A stretch of 64,000 bases of DNA from Trypanosoma brucei gambiense DAL972 (taxonomy: Eukaryota > Euglenozoa > Kinetoplastea > Trypanosomatida > Trypanosomatidae): positions 1 through 64,000 of the forward strand of contig NC_026741.1 of assembly GCF_000210295.1 (NCBI RefSeq), in the 5' to 3' direction. The notes under the pieces were generated by a model. That model ran no database searches. It saw only the letters and a list, made by a program, of their open reading frames with translations, and was not told the origin of the DNA. Both the position numbers and the translations under genes were made by a program. Positions 42,206 to 51,827 of the stretch are shown here, piece after piece (position 1 is the first letter of the stretch; each line of letters starts with the position of its first letter).

Positions 42206-42978
42206 CTTTTTTGGGCCGTAGTGGCCCACTGCCCTGATACCTGTGCACGTTCGTAGAGAAAAGGAAGTACAGATTAGATGATAGGGGCAAGAATTTCCCG
42301 TGCAAATGTAAGTTTCTCACAACCAACGACCCGGTTGCAAGTGTTAGATGCTGATGATCCCACTCGCAACCAGTCGTCAGTTATTATACGAAATATGCTT
42401 CTTCAGCACGATGTTTTCCCAACTGCGCTACGCGCCGACAAATTAGAAGGGAAAAAAAAATATATATATATATATTATTCACGACAGCCGCGACAAAAAC
42501 ACCATCTTCTCTTTATTCAAACCATGAGGTTCATTTTTCTTTTCTCTTTCTTGGCTGTCCCCTCCTTTGCAGTTGGAAAAAAAAAATTACAACAAATACA
42601 TAAGTTAGGGACAGTTACCGCTCGCTAACTTACTTTACCCAAGTTCACTTACTCCTCTCGTTTCCTTTGAGTCGTGAAATACAATTAAACAAAGAGATTA
42701 AACACTTTTTTTTTTAAAAAAAATGAGAGAGAGATGAAGCACAGAAGGGAGAAAAAGGATCCAAAACAGCCCCTCCCCCCTCACCTGGAAAGTTACCACC
42801 AGCATGAAGTGTTCGCTACGCGGTAGGATGTGCTTTAATTCTTTTGTTTTAAATGTTGGAATCCAACCGAATACCTGACAGCAACGTAGTTGCTGTCGTA
42901 CAAACCGGTTTATCAAAAAAAAAATGAAAGGAGTTGAGGGAGATTTGAGAGTTCTCTAGGGGAGAAAAATTGTGCCAT
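42206..42978. other. Intergenic, 0.8 kb
   Basis: Holds the 5' flank of the VPS13-like gene and the 3' flank of MsrA. A TA run at about 42,460-42,474 and A/T homopolymers near 42,708-42,725 are present. No gene. Confidence 0.6.
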
Positions 42979-43512
42979 TCACCAGTAGAGACGGTGTGCA
43001 CAATACCCATTGGGGTTTTCCTCAAGGTAATTTTGATGATAATCTTCAGCAGGATAAAAGCGAGACGCCCTTTCCAACGTTGTTACAACCTTAGCACTAC
43101 TACCAAATGCTTTAACAATATTCTCACGTAGTTTTTCGTCGCCGCCATTCAACTTTTCGATGAAACTTTCCGCCTCGTTCCGCTGCTCCTCATTGTGATA
43201 AAATATGGTGCTTCGATATTGTGTACCGACATCGCCTTCTTGTCGATTTAGCGTGGTGGGGTTATGCATGCGGAAAAAAAAATTGAGTAGCGCGTCGTAC
43301 GTTAGTTCATTAGTGTTGTAAGTCACTTGAAGAACTTCTGCATGACCGGTGTCCCCTTTCTTCACCAATTGATAGTTCATCTCAGGAAGCTCTTTTCCTC
43401 CCATAAAACCAACCTTGTGGGAAATGAGAGCAGCGCCAAATTGTCGCACGAAGAAATGTTCGGTTCCCCAAAAGCAACCTGCAGCAAAAGTGGCAACAGC
43501 ATTTGGGTTCAT
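42979..43512 (-). CDS. MSRA: Peptide methionine sulfoxide reductase A
   Basis: 177 residues from the ATG at 43512. A longer frame exists upstream but those codons do not match the family and its first codon is not supported. MsrA reduces methionine-S-sulfoxide in proteins with electrons from the thioredoxin/tryparedoxin pathway. The active-site motif GCFWG is at residues 12-16 with the nucleophile Cys13; the family segments KVGFMGG, DTGHAEVLQVTYN, NPTTLNRQEGDVGTQYRS and YPAEDYHQNYL follow. A second cysteine near the end (NGYCAHRLYW, about residue 171) can act as resolving cysteine. No targeting signal is evident with this start. Confidence 0.96.
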   Translation of the reverse strand: MNPNAVATFAAGCFWGTEHFFVRQFGAALISHKVGFMGGKELPEMNYQLVKKGDTGHAEVLQVTYNTNELTYDALLNFFFRMHNPTTLNRQEGDVGTQYRSTIFYHNEEQRNEAESFIEKLNGGDEKLRENIVKAFGSSAKVVTTLERASRFYPAEDYHQNYLEENPNGYCAHRLYW

Positions 43513-44089
43513 TTTGTTCGACACAAATAGTGCGTATATGCTGAAAATGAAGAAGTATTCCCTCCCCCACTGCACACGACCGCAAACAGTAACAAGTAAA
43601 TACAAAATTGATAAATCAACCGCTTACAGTAGCGTGGATAAAGCGTGCAGTTGTAGGAACAGTAGACACTTTGTCGGAGGCTATAAATACTTGAGAGGCA
43701 GAAACGATCGGGGTGGGTGAATTATTCGAAAATTTACGAGGACCGTAAGCAATGCCGACTAAAAGGGGTCGAACAAACCGCAACTACCTTCTACGGAAAT
43801 GACTAGCGGTACCGGAGGGGGGAAAGAGAATCACATAAGTTTGGTGGCCTCGTTACCATTATCTGCTTAAGCGTCTACATGGAAATACAAACTAATACTA
43901 GTTGGAGAGGGATGCGAAACGTAAGTAGGATTGGAGAATGGGTAGGGATACCCCCTCCACCCTATAGTCACAGTAAAAATAAAGCGGTAAAACAATGCGC
44001 ACATCGATATGAAGGTTTCCACCGTATTCATTTTCCTTTTTTTCTTCTTCTTCACGACATCGACAACAACATATATTCCTTCTAACACC
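43513..44089. other. Intergenic, 0.6 kb
   Basis: No gene seen. Contains the 5' flank of MsrA and the 3' flank of the Miro gene. Confidence 0.6.
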
Positions 44090-45823
44090 CTACCGGCCTT
44101 TCTTCCGTGAGGTACCCAGGACCTTTCTAATGAGGAAGCGGGTTATGCCCCCAACAACAAAAGCTGCAAATGACACAATAGCGACTCGCCTCAGTATGCG
44201 TATTGTTGTGATGGGTGGACTGGCAACGGCAATCTCCGGCTGTTTGGCAACAGCATACACATACTCGTTAAGAGTGGCAATCTCTGTTTCCTCAGGGTTT
44301 TCCACACTTGTCGCAACCGGTGGCCACAACAATTGGTTTTCACGACAAAAGGATTCCATAGCAAGCTGCGCCTCCGCAACGTTTTCCTCAATTTCGTGGG
44401 AAACTTCAGCCTTAGTGGCAACAACTATGAAAGGCAAATTGTGGCATTTCTGCTGCGAACCAGTGGCTCTCACGTAAGCATCCATGATTGGAGGTGTCGT
44501 CTTCGCCACGCGGCTTCCATCATAGCAGAGAAGAACCACGTCCACTTGTTTTTCCTGCACGACATTTTCTAGTAGCTCACCAGCTGAATCGATAGGAAGA
44601 GTAACGTACGCCACTGTTTGAGGCGCTTCTTCCATACCCTTGCGAACGAAAAATGTCGTCGTCCGGACATACGTGACCTGCTGTATTGTCTGGTCATCGT
44701 AGAGTTCATCATCATTAGCCGTTAAAGTGAAAATAAGACTCCTTCTACCGCACCCGGGAGCACCAAGGACCAAGACAGTAATAATATTTGGCACCGTTTC
44801 CCCCGGCTCCCGATACGGGCGAGCTCTGCGAAGCTGGAAGAGGATGCTTGTGTCACCTTTGTAACCCCAGTAAAGAGCATACTGAATAACCACCTCACGC
44901 TTCACTAACGCCATGTACTTCCAATATTCGATAAATTTATCCAGTGGTATCCGAGACTTAATGAAGCCGCTGATGTGCGCCCATGGGCAGCCGGGAGTGA
45001 CGCTCCACATGTCGTCAATATCGTGGAACCGCTTAAGTTTGTACAAGTTTCTAAAAAACTGAATGGCATGATGTGATAAATAGGTATTACATTCCTTGCT
45101 GACGCGAACAGCGTTTATATCCCGCCAAGAGTATGGCAGCCCGGTGGGATGTAGACCCGTGATGTGCAGCGTCGCCCATACCTTCCGTGCATCGTTCTTT
45201 AACAAATAGGATACTTGGACAGCTTTGAACAAATCGAAATTCATTGGAATGCTAGCGTTCGGAATTGACACTTCAGCCAGCATATCGGCGATATCACCTT
45301 TCGAGAATGAGACTGACGCAGCGGAACGCTGCCATGCCAGAATTTCTTCCTCATTAAGCACTCCGTCACCATCCTTGTCAAAAAGCCAAAAGGCACGACG
45401 TAAGGACAATTCCCCAGTTTCTGTTATGCAGCGGGTACTACTGTTCCATATGATGTGTAACGGTGAGAGTCCAATGTCAACCACCGCTACCCGTAGATCA
45501 TTTAAATTATATTGACCATAGTAAAAGTCACAACCCTGTAATAACGTCAATGCGTCACTCGATGTTCCCGGAATGGAGATGGTGGGTTTATTGTCGTAAC
45601 TTGCTTTTGAAGAAGGTGTGATGGCACCATGCGTAAGAACAACAAGATGACAAGTGGACAAAAGGCGGCTGTCAGCACGCTCGACACCCGAAACAGAGGT
45701 ACATGTCACTTCATACCGTCGGTTCCAGGCGTGATGTTTATTTTCCACCATGCCACCGAGTGCCGCCTCAACTGAACTAAAATCGGTGCCGCACACCAGC
45801 ACACGAATGGATGCCAGTACCAT
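44090..45823 (-). CDS. MIRO: Mitochondrial Rho GTPase (Miro) with degenerate N-terminal GTPase
   Basis: 577 residues, ATG at 45823. Miro proteins sit in the mitochondrial outer membrane and control mitochondrial movement, shape and contacts. The N-terminal part keeps the first beta strand (IRVLVCGTDFSSVEAAL) but has no GxxxxGKS/T, so it cannot bind nucleotide in the usual way. EF-hand 1 is canonical (DKDGDGVLNEEE, residues 149-160); the second EF region is degenerate. The C-terminal GTPase has a P-loop GAPGCGRRS (about 352-360), where the usual Lys is Arg, and VVATKAE as the NKxD counterpart. A tail anchor (VAIVSFAAFVVGGITRFLI) with a basic end closes the protein. Loss of the first GTPase domain is known for trypanosomatid Miro. 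Confidence 0.92.
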   Translation of the reverse strand: MVLASIRVLVCGTDFSSVEAALGGMVENKHHAWNRRYEVTCTSVSGVERADSRLLSTCHLVVLTHGAITPSSKASYDNKPTISIPGTSSDALTLLQGCDFYYGQYNLNDLRVAVVDIGLSPLHIIWNSSTRCITETGELSLRRAFWLFDKDGDGVLNEEEILAWQRSAASVSFSKGDIADMLAEVSIPNASIPMNFDLFKAVQVSYLLKNDARKVWATLHITGLHPTGLPYSWRDINAVRVSKECNTYLSHHAIQFFRNLYKLKRFHDIDDMWSVTPGCPWAHISGFIKSRIPLDKFIEYWKYMALVKREVVIQYALYWGYKGDTSILFQLRRARPYREPGETVPNIITVLVLGAPGCGRRSLIFTLTANDDELYDDQTIQQVTYVRTTTFFVRKGMEEAPQTVAYVTLPIDSAGELLENVVQEKQVDVVLLCYDGSRVAKTTPPIMDAYVRATGSQQKCHNLPFIVVATKAEVSHEIEENVAEAQLAMESFCRENQLLWPPVATSVENPEETEIATLNEYVYAVAKQPEIAVASPPITTIRILRRVAIVSFAAFVVGGITRFLIRKVLGTSRKKGR

Positions 45824-46458
45824 TGTCGATGTTAAAAGAACACTTATTGGTAATAACTTAACAGCAGCTGTTTTTTTTTTTTAAATGAAAAGGGTCGAAA
45901 ATTAGAAGGGAAATATACAACGAAATGGTGGTAACGCACTCAACAAAGAACAAAAAAAAATCTACCCATCCGAAAGGGTGACGAAGAGGGGAATGAGCGA
46001 ATACAAACTTGCACATTCGGTAGCCAATAGGGAAAAGGGACAAAGGAGAAAGAACGCCTATAACCATATGCCTCAGAAAAGAAAAAAAGGAATTTTAGAA
46101 ACACTCAACTTCCAATCGGTGGAAGAAAAGGTCGCGCGAGTGGAACACGGAAAATCATCGGATTCGTGCAGTGCATATCCTGTTGCTAGTTTCCCTCCGC
46201 CTGCTTCGTGTCTTTGGTTTTGTCTTCATTCTTCCCTTTCCATCTGTTCGTCTCGTCTCTTCTGTGGATATGCATCGCAGCAAGGAAGCATGGAGATGAG
46301 TTGATCACCTTCACGGACCTTCAAGGATGGGGAAAGCACAGGGCTAAATGACAAAACATATTTTTTCTTGGGAGATTAACGTACGTGAAAACACGTCTTT
46401 CCTTGCGGCTTTTGGAGGAACATGTGGGCACACCTCTCCTTTTCAACACCACACCCCA
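45824..46458. other. Intergenic, 0.6 kb
   Basis: No gene seen; a T run at 45,870-45,882 and pyrimidine-rich stretches near 46,190-46,260 on the + strand. The + strand frame at 45978-46304 has no domain. Confidence 0.6.
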
Positions 46459-47454
46459 TTAGTCCTCCTTCTCTTCGTTCTGATCGTCGTGCTTACCCTG
46501 TAGAGTTTCTTCCTTGCTCTGTCGCTCTAACTCTTTCTCCAACTCATTTGCAAAAGCCTCGTCATCGGCAGTATTTGTTGCGTTTGACCCCGCCGCAGCC
46601 TGTCCTTTATTAGCCTCCTGAAGAGACAATAGCAACGCCCGACGTAACATCTCCTCTTCGGTCATATTTTCCAGGCTTAGTGCCTCCTCATCCATGTTTA
46701 TATCCGTTCTCTCCACCGTTTCACTTTCAGCAGCATTAGAATTTAAAGCCGCCGCCGCCGCTTGACGTCGCTCCTCCTCTTCAAGCGACATTTGAATGGC
46801 GAGCACCATTTCCGGGTCCATGGTCGGATCCACGGAGAAACCTGCAGAAGAACCATTGAAGCCTCCTCCACTTACACTGCTGTCCTCCCCCATAAATATG
46901 GCGCTCGACATCAAACTGTCAATGAGAGGAACTTTAGCTGGTACGCTTAAGAACCGTGAATTTCCGTTATTACTGAGCCTCTCAACGAATGCAGTCAGGC
47001 GCGGAACGTTCGAAGGTACACCTACACTTACAACATCGACTGCTACGCTTTCTTTACGAAGTTTCTTCGCCAACTTCTCCAACTCACCGTCTGTTTCTCC
47101 TAGCGGAGTACCAATAAAGGCGACGATACGTTTTTCTGCACGCGGGTTAGTTCGGTGGCTTAAGGCAAGGCACGCAATTTGTAGCCCTTTGGAAAAGTGG
47201 CATTGTTTTCCACTGATTGAAATCTTCGACATGGTGGACATAACGCGATCCACATCTGAGGCGAGGGTTTCAAAGACTGTACAGGCATTGCCTCCGAGTG
47301 TCAAGAAACCCACAGTGTTCTCAGCGTTGGCTGATGTTTTCGCATTGGCCAACAAAGTTGCCGCCTCCTGTACAACGAAGAAACGATTGGGATGTTGATC
47401 TCCATTTCTCATAAACTCCGAGGAATCTAGACAGAGAAAGCAAGCCTCAGGCAT
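46459..47454 (-). CDS. RPN10: 26S proteasome non-ATPase subunit RPN10
   Basis: 331 residues, ATG at 47454. RPN10 (S5a) is a ubiquitin receptor in the 19S regulatory particle. Residues 1-190 are a von Willebrand A domain starting CLDSSEFMRNGDQHPNRF, with VGFLTLGG and RIVAFIGTP strands. Two ubiquitin-interacting motifs follow: LAIQMSLEEEE (about 217-228) and LRRALLLSLQEA (about 267-279), each with the Ala/Leu-x-x-Ser core; the C-terminus is acidic and Lys-rich. Order, spacing and length fit animal S5a more than the shorter yeast form with one motif. Confidence 0.96.
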   Translation of the reverse strand: MPEACFLCLDSSEFMRNGDQHPNRFFVVQEAATLLANAKTSANAENTVGFLTLGGNACTVFETLASDVDRVMSTMSKISISGKQCHFSKGLQIACLALSHRTNPRAEKRIVAFIGTPLGETDGELEKLAKKLRKESVAVDVVSVGVPSNVPRLTAFVERLSNNGNSRFLSVPAKVPLIDSLMSSAIFMGEDSSVSGGGFNGSSAGFSVDPTMDPEMVLAIQMSLEEEERRQAAAAALNSNAAESETVERTDINMDEEALSLENMTEEEMLRRALLLSLQEANKGQAAAGSNATNTADDEAFANELEKELERQSKEETLQGKHDDQNEEKED

Positions 47455-47871
47455 TGTTAGGACGTACCTCGCGATGCAAATTGAAGTAGATCCGTATACT
47501 TCAACAGGTGATTATTACCTCTTTTTACTGCTACTTTTTTACTCCTTTTTCCCCCTTCAACTAATTGGTTTCTTCCTTTTGTTTCTTTTTTCTCACCTTT
47601 CTGGGGTCAGTAGAGGGAAAGCAAAACGGAAAGAGAGGAAGAAGATAAAATGGCACTGTACATAGAACACTGGAGCGTGCTACCATCAACAGATGCAGCT
47701 ACTTATTTTTGTGTTGGTATTGTTAAAGCGGATTTCCTTTCCCCCTAAACTCTCTTTCTTTTCACATAAATAAATACTAATAACCTTGCCCCACCAGCCG
47801 CCATCTGGCTTCCCTGCTACCTCACACATACACGACACGCAGGATCTGCTTCACCCTACATCTTACCGGTA
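47455..47871. other. Intergenic; 5' flank of RPN10
   Basis: About 415 bases with no gene. The part nearest RPN10 contains its probable splice signal. Confidence 0.6.
47601..47650 (-). promoter_or_regulatory. Likely spliced-leader acceptor of RPN10
   Basis: On the minus strand a long pyrimidine tract (TTCTTCCTCTCTTTCC...CTTTCCCTC, 47650-47611) is followed by the first AG at 47602-47601. This would give a 5' UTR of about 146 bases plus the spliced leader. Confidence 0.5.
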
Positions 47872-48939
47872 CTATGACGGATGCCTCGTTTTTGTTAACG
47901 TTTCGGCCAACAAAAGGTGATAAGAATTTAATGCTTCCTTCGCTTGTTGGCGTACCAAAAAAATAGCTGCTGCACGCCGCCACAACAAAAGCTGTTCCCG
48001 CGCCAAAAGCACCTCAGGATCAGATAAAACAGACATGTTGACGCTTGCGGGATTCTTGGCGCTGTCCTGAAAGTGGCGAGAGAGTTCCTCCACGTAGCGC
48101 ATTGCTCCAACCAAATCATGCATTGTGTGCAGCTGTCGGCGGTCGCGAAGGAGGTGGTTGCGAAGTGCCTGACGCTCCTCCTTCATAATGATATCGCATC
48201 TGCTTAACATATTAGCCTCTAATGCGGTGGTAATCTTCCGCAACACACGGCAAAACACATTTGGTGGGCTTTCCCCCATGCTAGGTTTCTGCAATTCGAT
48301 ATAACGTGCAGCAGCCGCATCCACTGCACGATCAAGTCCTTCCATACAGAAGACAAAACTATCACTAGACTCACTAATTGAGGTAGGGCAGCTGAAGTTT
48401 GTAGCCTCATCCAACAGACTGTCGCACACGACGCGAACAAGAGGCTCAGCGACAAGCAGCTGCCGAATTGTCTCGGACACTCTCTGTATTCCTACCCTCT
48501 CACCGTGGTTAAGCAGAAGCGCAAAATTGTGAACCTTACTACAAGCCACATCGAAACCAATAAACTTCCGCATTTCCCTAGCCATATATTGGTAGTGATT
48601 TGTAACCCCCTTGAGAACTCCCAGAGCCTCTGGTAGGGCTCTCAAGTAGGAATGTGTTTCTTTATTAGTTTGTTTGTACCGCTCGAACCGATCCTTCCAA
48701 ATTGAATCCATTGCCTCGTGAAGAAGCACTGATTCCTTCCGCTTCTGTCGCAGCACCTCAGCTCCAGCTAAACGGGCTTCATCAAGTGCACTCGTTTCCG
48801 CAAGAGAATCGGCGTACTGCCTGTCAAGGTCAGCACGGCGGGAGCGTAATTTGCCCCACCGCGCCCCCCACACTAACGCTCCAGCGAGCGACACGCCACC
48901 CGTCACAACGGCGACGCCAAGAGAAGAGTGTGAACTCAT
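47872..48939 (-). CDS. N-terminally anchored coiled-coil protein, possibly mitochondrial
   Basis: 355 residues, ATG at 48939. A hydrophobic segment (residues about 8-26, VAVVTGGVSLAGALVWGARWG) is followed by a basic patch (KLRSRRADLDRQ) and helical, probably coiled-coil sequence for the rest (ETSALDEARLAGAEVLRQKRKES; LRNHLLRDRRQLHTMHDLV; REQLLLWRRAAAIFLVRQQAKEAL). No catalytic motif is seen. The layout of one N-terminal membrane anchor plus long helices is like that of mitofilin-type cristae proteins or other inner-membrane scaffolds, but there is no sequence match I could name. Mitochondrial location is a guess based on layout and on the neighbours. Confidence 0.75.
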   Translation of the reverse strand: MSSHSSLGVAVVTGGVSLAGALVWGARWGKLRSRRADLDRQYADSLAETSALDEARLAGAEVLRQKRKESVLLHEAMDSIWKDRFERYKQTNKETHSYLRALPEALGVLKGVTNHYQYMAREMRKFIGFDVACSKVHNFALLLNHGERVGIQRVSETIRQLLVAEPLVRVVCDSLLDEATNFSCPTSISESSDSFVFCMEGLDRAVDAAAARYIELQKPSMGESPPNVFCRVLRKITTALEANMLSRCDIIMKEERQALRNHLLRDRRQLHTMHDLVGAMRYVEELSRHFQDSAKNPASVNMSVLSDPEVLLAREQLLLWRRAAAIFLVRQQAKEALNSYHLLLAETLTKTRHPS

Positions 48940-49790
48940 TGCACTTTTTTTCTCTGCATAAGTGTGACGAAATTTAAAAAAATGGAAAGAAGTATGGGAG
49001 CACGAATGTTTGAAGGTTCACAAGCCGAGTGTACGGGCATCAGAAAATGTAACTGGTGCGGTTCCCTTTGTTTGGATAGGGAAAGCAGGCTGGTGGCGGC
49101 AGCTCTAAACATATATGCAGTGATTGTTAATTTTCAAAATAGCCCCCTCCAAAACATAAATGAAAACCTTGACACCAATGTTTGCATGCACACAGGCATG
49201 TAGACCTCGCAAAGACAGTTACACAAGATTCATGTTCTGTCGAACGGTAGCGTATGGTGGACATGTGATTAAAAACCCCCTCGACAGTTAGGTTAATAAC
49301 GATAGTGCGGTCCCAGCTATGGCGTCTGCAGTCACAACCATACCAACAAATAAACTTCGCCACAATGAATAAAGAAGAAAAAATTCGGCAACCGGTCCCC
49401 ACAGCACTCATACACAACGTTGCTTCACCGAAAGTAGCCACACATTTCGGTAGTCCTCAAGGAACTCTCCGTTCTTATCACCGATACCATTCTTCACACT
49501 CTTATCGTTGGTTCTGGCGGCGCCGGCAAAGCCAACCGCGCGCACGCAATGAACCCGCAGCGCCCTGATAATAGTATAACCACGGTAGAGTCGCACCCCA
49601 CTTTAATCCCGTGAAAAGTAAAAAAAAAGCCCACAGTAATGATTAGCCGGCTCGCGAAGAAAGAGAAAGTTAAACATCTGGGTGCCATGATTTCAGAAAC
49701 AAGTTGTGAGGTTCGTGACAGCGACAACAGTGACCTCTTCACCTACTTTGGCTATCCGCATCTCTACGGCACATCGCCAAGGGAAAGTTC
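48940..49790. other. Intergenic, 0.85 kb, with a possible decayed fragment
   Basis: On the + strand 49,498-49,610 reads LIVGSGGAGKANRAHAMNP, which looks like a P-loop or dinucleotide-binding start, and 49,639-49,793 reads MISRLAKKEKVKHLGAMIS to a stop. The pieces are in different frames and opposite to the neighbours. Old pseudogene or chance; not called as a gene. Confidence 0.35.
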
Positions 49791-51827
49791 CTAAAGCTTC
49801 GACTGGAGTGGAAGTGCCGTGCGATCATAGAGGTCTTTCACTGCATCTTCGATAGCATTCGCAAATGCAATAGCAACATTTGTTTCCTCGCACGCTTGAT
49901 CTCCAGCCAGGGGGCGCTTACACTCCGTGAACGCAGAAACAGTAAATGCAAGTTGTTTTGGAGAGAGTGAGTATCCAATGCCAACACCATCAGGATGAGT
50001 GGCTGCGAATGAAAAGGAGAGTATTCCCGGGGCCGACATGTTAGACGTCGACAAATAATCGGAACAGAGCTCTCGAAGGGCCTGCGAAGCGAAGAACATT
50101 TTCTCCACGTGGGTCACACCTTTGTTAACATCCCAAGGCACATCGGTCGAAGGGTTGTGGTGAAGCCGTTCTTGTACTTCCTTATGGAAACGCGAAAGCA
50201 GGGTTACCGCACGATGAAATCCCTTTCCGCTTCGGCAGAGAATAATGCGCTCACGGTGCTCCTCACTAACATTATGAAGGGCCGTTCGTATATTTGGAGA
50301 AAAACTCCGTTCTCCTTTCGCGGATTCTACCAATTTAGCAAGGGTCTGCGTGCTATGTGTAACTGTCCTGAGGGTTTCTGTCCGACCGTGATGATACTTT
50401 TTCATCAGAAGAGCGCAATAGGTCGAGCGTTGATCCCCAAAAAGTCGCTTCTGTGCAATGTGAAACGCTGCATGCATGAAAGCATCGGGACTCGATCCAC
50501 AACGTTGTTTAATTTCGTTGGTCCCAAAGTCGTTTACCCGTCGCAGGGCCAATGTCATTTGTTTTACCCTTAGGTTATGATCCCGGTGAAATTTTTGAAT
50601 ATCTTGGAGTACGTGAGTGCAAATGGCATTTCCCCAATGCACCATATGCATATGTGCCTCCATTACCGTGAGGCATGTCTTAGGAGGGTCGATTGCACCG
50701 GTAAAACATCTGGAAAACGAAACATTGTAGTAATTGACGAAGGCGCATACGGCAGCGAGAGTGCTTCCGTCGCCCCACGAGTGCTCCATGTTACAGCTGC
50801 TTTCGCCATTTGGGCCGATAGCGTATGTAACGTTCATATCGGGGTAACGATTCTCCGGACAAGCGCCTCCATGTAAACAGCGTGAAAGATCGGTGTTTTC
50901 GTCCAAGGCAATACCAAAACTACAGGACGTAATTTCGTCCAGTGCTTCACGTGAGGACTGTTCTAACCACAGCTTACCAAACGCTCGTGCCCATTTTTTG
51001 CGGCAACCGTTGGCCAGAACCAACGGAGTGCTTCTATTTCGCGGTAACGATAACGCCTTGCTCTTTAGAGCTTCTATCAGATGTGCATTGGCAATAATTT
51101 CCTCCACGCAAATCCTTTCTAAACTGCCATTTCCGTTTATCCCACCGAAACGAATCCAATCAACAACGAACGCATTACCTCTGTGGAGCACAAGGACTTT
51201 GTTTGTGAGAGACCAACGCAATCCGTCTACACCTTCATGAGGAATACGGACGGTACGAAACAAGCGGGTAAACTGATCGCCACATAAACTGAGATCCAAA
51301 CGGCACATCTTGGGCACACGACCCTGAAATTCAGGGGTAAAAAACTTTGGATTTCCCAGCAAACTGCGGAAATGTAAAGAAGCCGTGCCAATAATGGAAG
51401 CGCGTAGGGCCTGCATTGAAACACCAACACCCTTTGCAAGATTGTCAAGAGGCGGACTATCCAGCTGAAGAGTGTAATTCCAGCCGAAGGGAAGTGGATC
51501 TCTGGTGCTGAGGTACATGGCGTTCCACAGAGGTGTCATGTGTGATGTGTGCAGAGACTCGTTGCAAAATTGCTTGTAGGCCTTTGCGATGGATTCCAAC
51601 AAGCGGAAATAGGCCACTGCATCTCTCAATTGGTCCGGCGCGCATCCTTTGCTCGCCTGAAGTGACAGTAAAACGCCTCTGATGAATGATAAACTTTCCT
51701 CCTTGTTTTCTACGTTGCCCAGAGGTTCCAGAAACCTTACGTAGCACTCAAGTATTTCTCGTAGCGATGGAAGCGGTAGCGGCGACTCTTTCGCCACCCG
51801 ACGTTTCGACGTGGACACCCGTGTCAT
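49791..51827 (-). CDS. Carnitine O-acyltransferase, predicted glycosomal
   Basis: 678 residues, ATG at 51827. The enzyme would exchange acyl groups between carnitine and CoA. The family start PLPSLREILECYVRFLEPL is clear. The catalytic histidine lies in SCNMEHSWGDG (about residue 347), and the C-terminal half has YLSTSNMSAP (the STS carnitine-site motif) and THPDGVGIGYSL (counterpart of the DGYGIGY segment). Length fits carnitine acetyl/octanoyl transferases rather than the longer membrane-bound CPT1; no N-terminal membrane segments or mitochondrial presequence stand out. The last three residues are SKL, a canonical PTS1, which in trypanosomes directs import into glycosomes. Chain-length preference cannot be told. 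Confidence 0.93.
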   Translation of the reverse strand: MTRVSTSKRRVAKESPLPLPSLREILECYVRFLEPLGNVENKEESLSFIRGVLLSLQASKGCAPDQLRDAVAYFRLLESIAKAYKQFCNESLHTSHMTPLWNAMYLSTRDPLPFGWNYTLQLDSPPLDNLAKGVGVSMQALRASIIGTASLHFRSLLGNPKFFTPEFQGRVPKMCRLDLSLCGDQFTRLFRTVRIPHEGVDGLRWSLTNKVLVLHRGNAFVVDWIRFGGINGNGSLERICVEEIIANAHLIEALKSKALSLPRNRSTPLVLANGCRKKWARAFGKLWLEQSSREALDEITSCSFGIALDENTDLSRCLHGGACPENRYPDMNVTYAIGPNGESSCNMEHSWGDGSTLAAVCAFVNYYNVSFSRCFTGAIDPPKTCLTVMEAHMHMVHWGNAICTHVLQDIQKFHRDHNLRVKQMTLALRRVNDFGTNEIKQRCGSSPDAFMHAAFHIAQKRLFGDQRSTYCALLMKKYHHGRTETLRTVTHSTQTLAKLVESAKGERSFSPNIRTALHNVSEEHRERIILCRSGKGFHRAVTLLSRFHKEVQERLHHNPSTDVPWDVNKGVTHVEKMFFASQALRELCSDYLSTSNMSAPGILSFSFAATHPDGVGIGYSLSPKQLAFTVSAFTECKRPLAGDQACEETNVAIAFANAIEDAVKDLYDRTALPLQSKL

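Noticed and set aside
42206..42229. GTG start eight codons upstream for the VPS13-like protein
   Set aside because: GTG starts are not expected in trypanosome nuclear genes, and the ATG at 42205 opens the chorein domain directly.
43513..43605. Longer N-terminus for MsrA
   Set aside because: The extra 31 codons do not fit the family, while the ATG at 43512 gives the usual distance to GCFWG. A hydrophobic leader cannot be excluded but has no support.
49305..49742. Frames on both strands between the coiled-coil gene and the carnitine acyltransferase
   Set aside because: Short, in conflicting frames and without conserved domains beyond one GSGGAGK word; recorded only as a possible relic.
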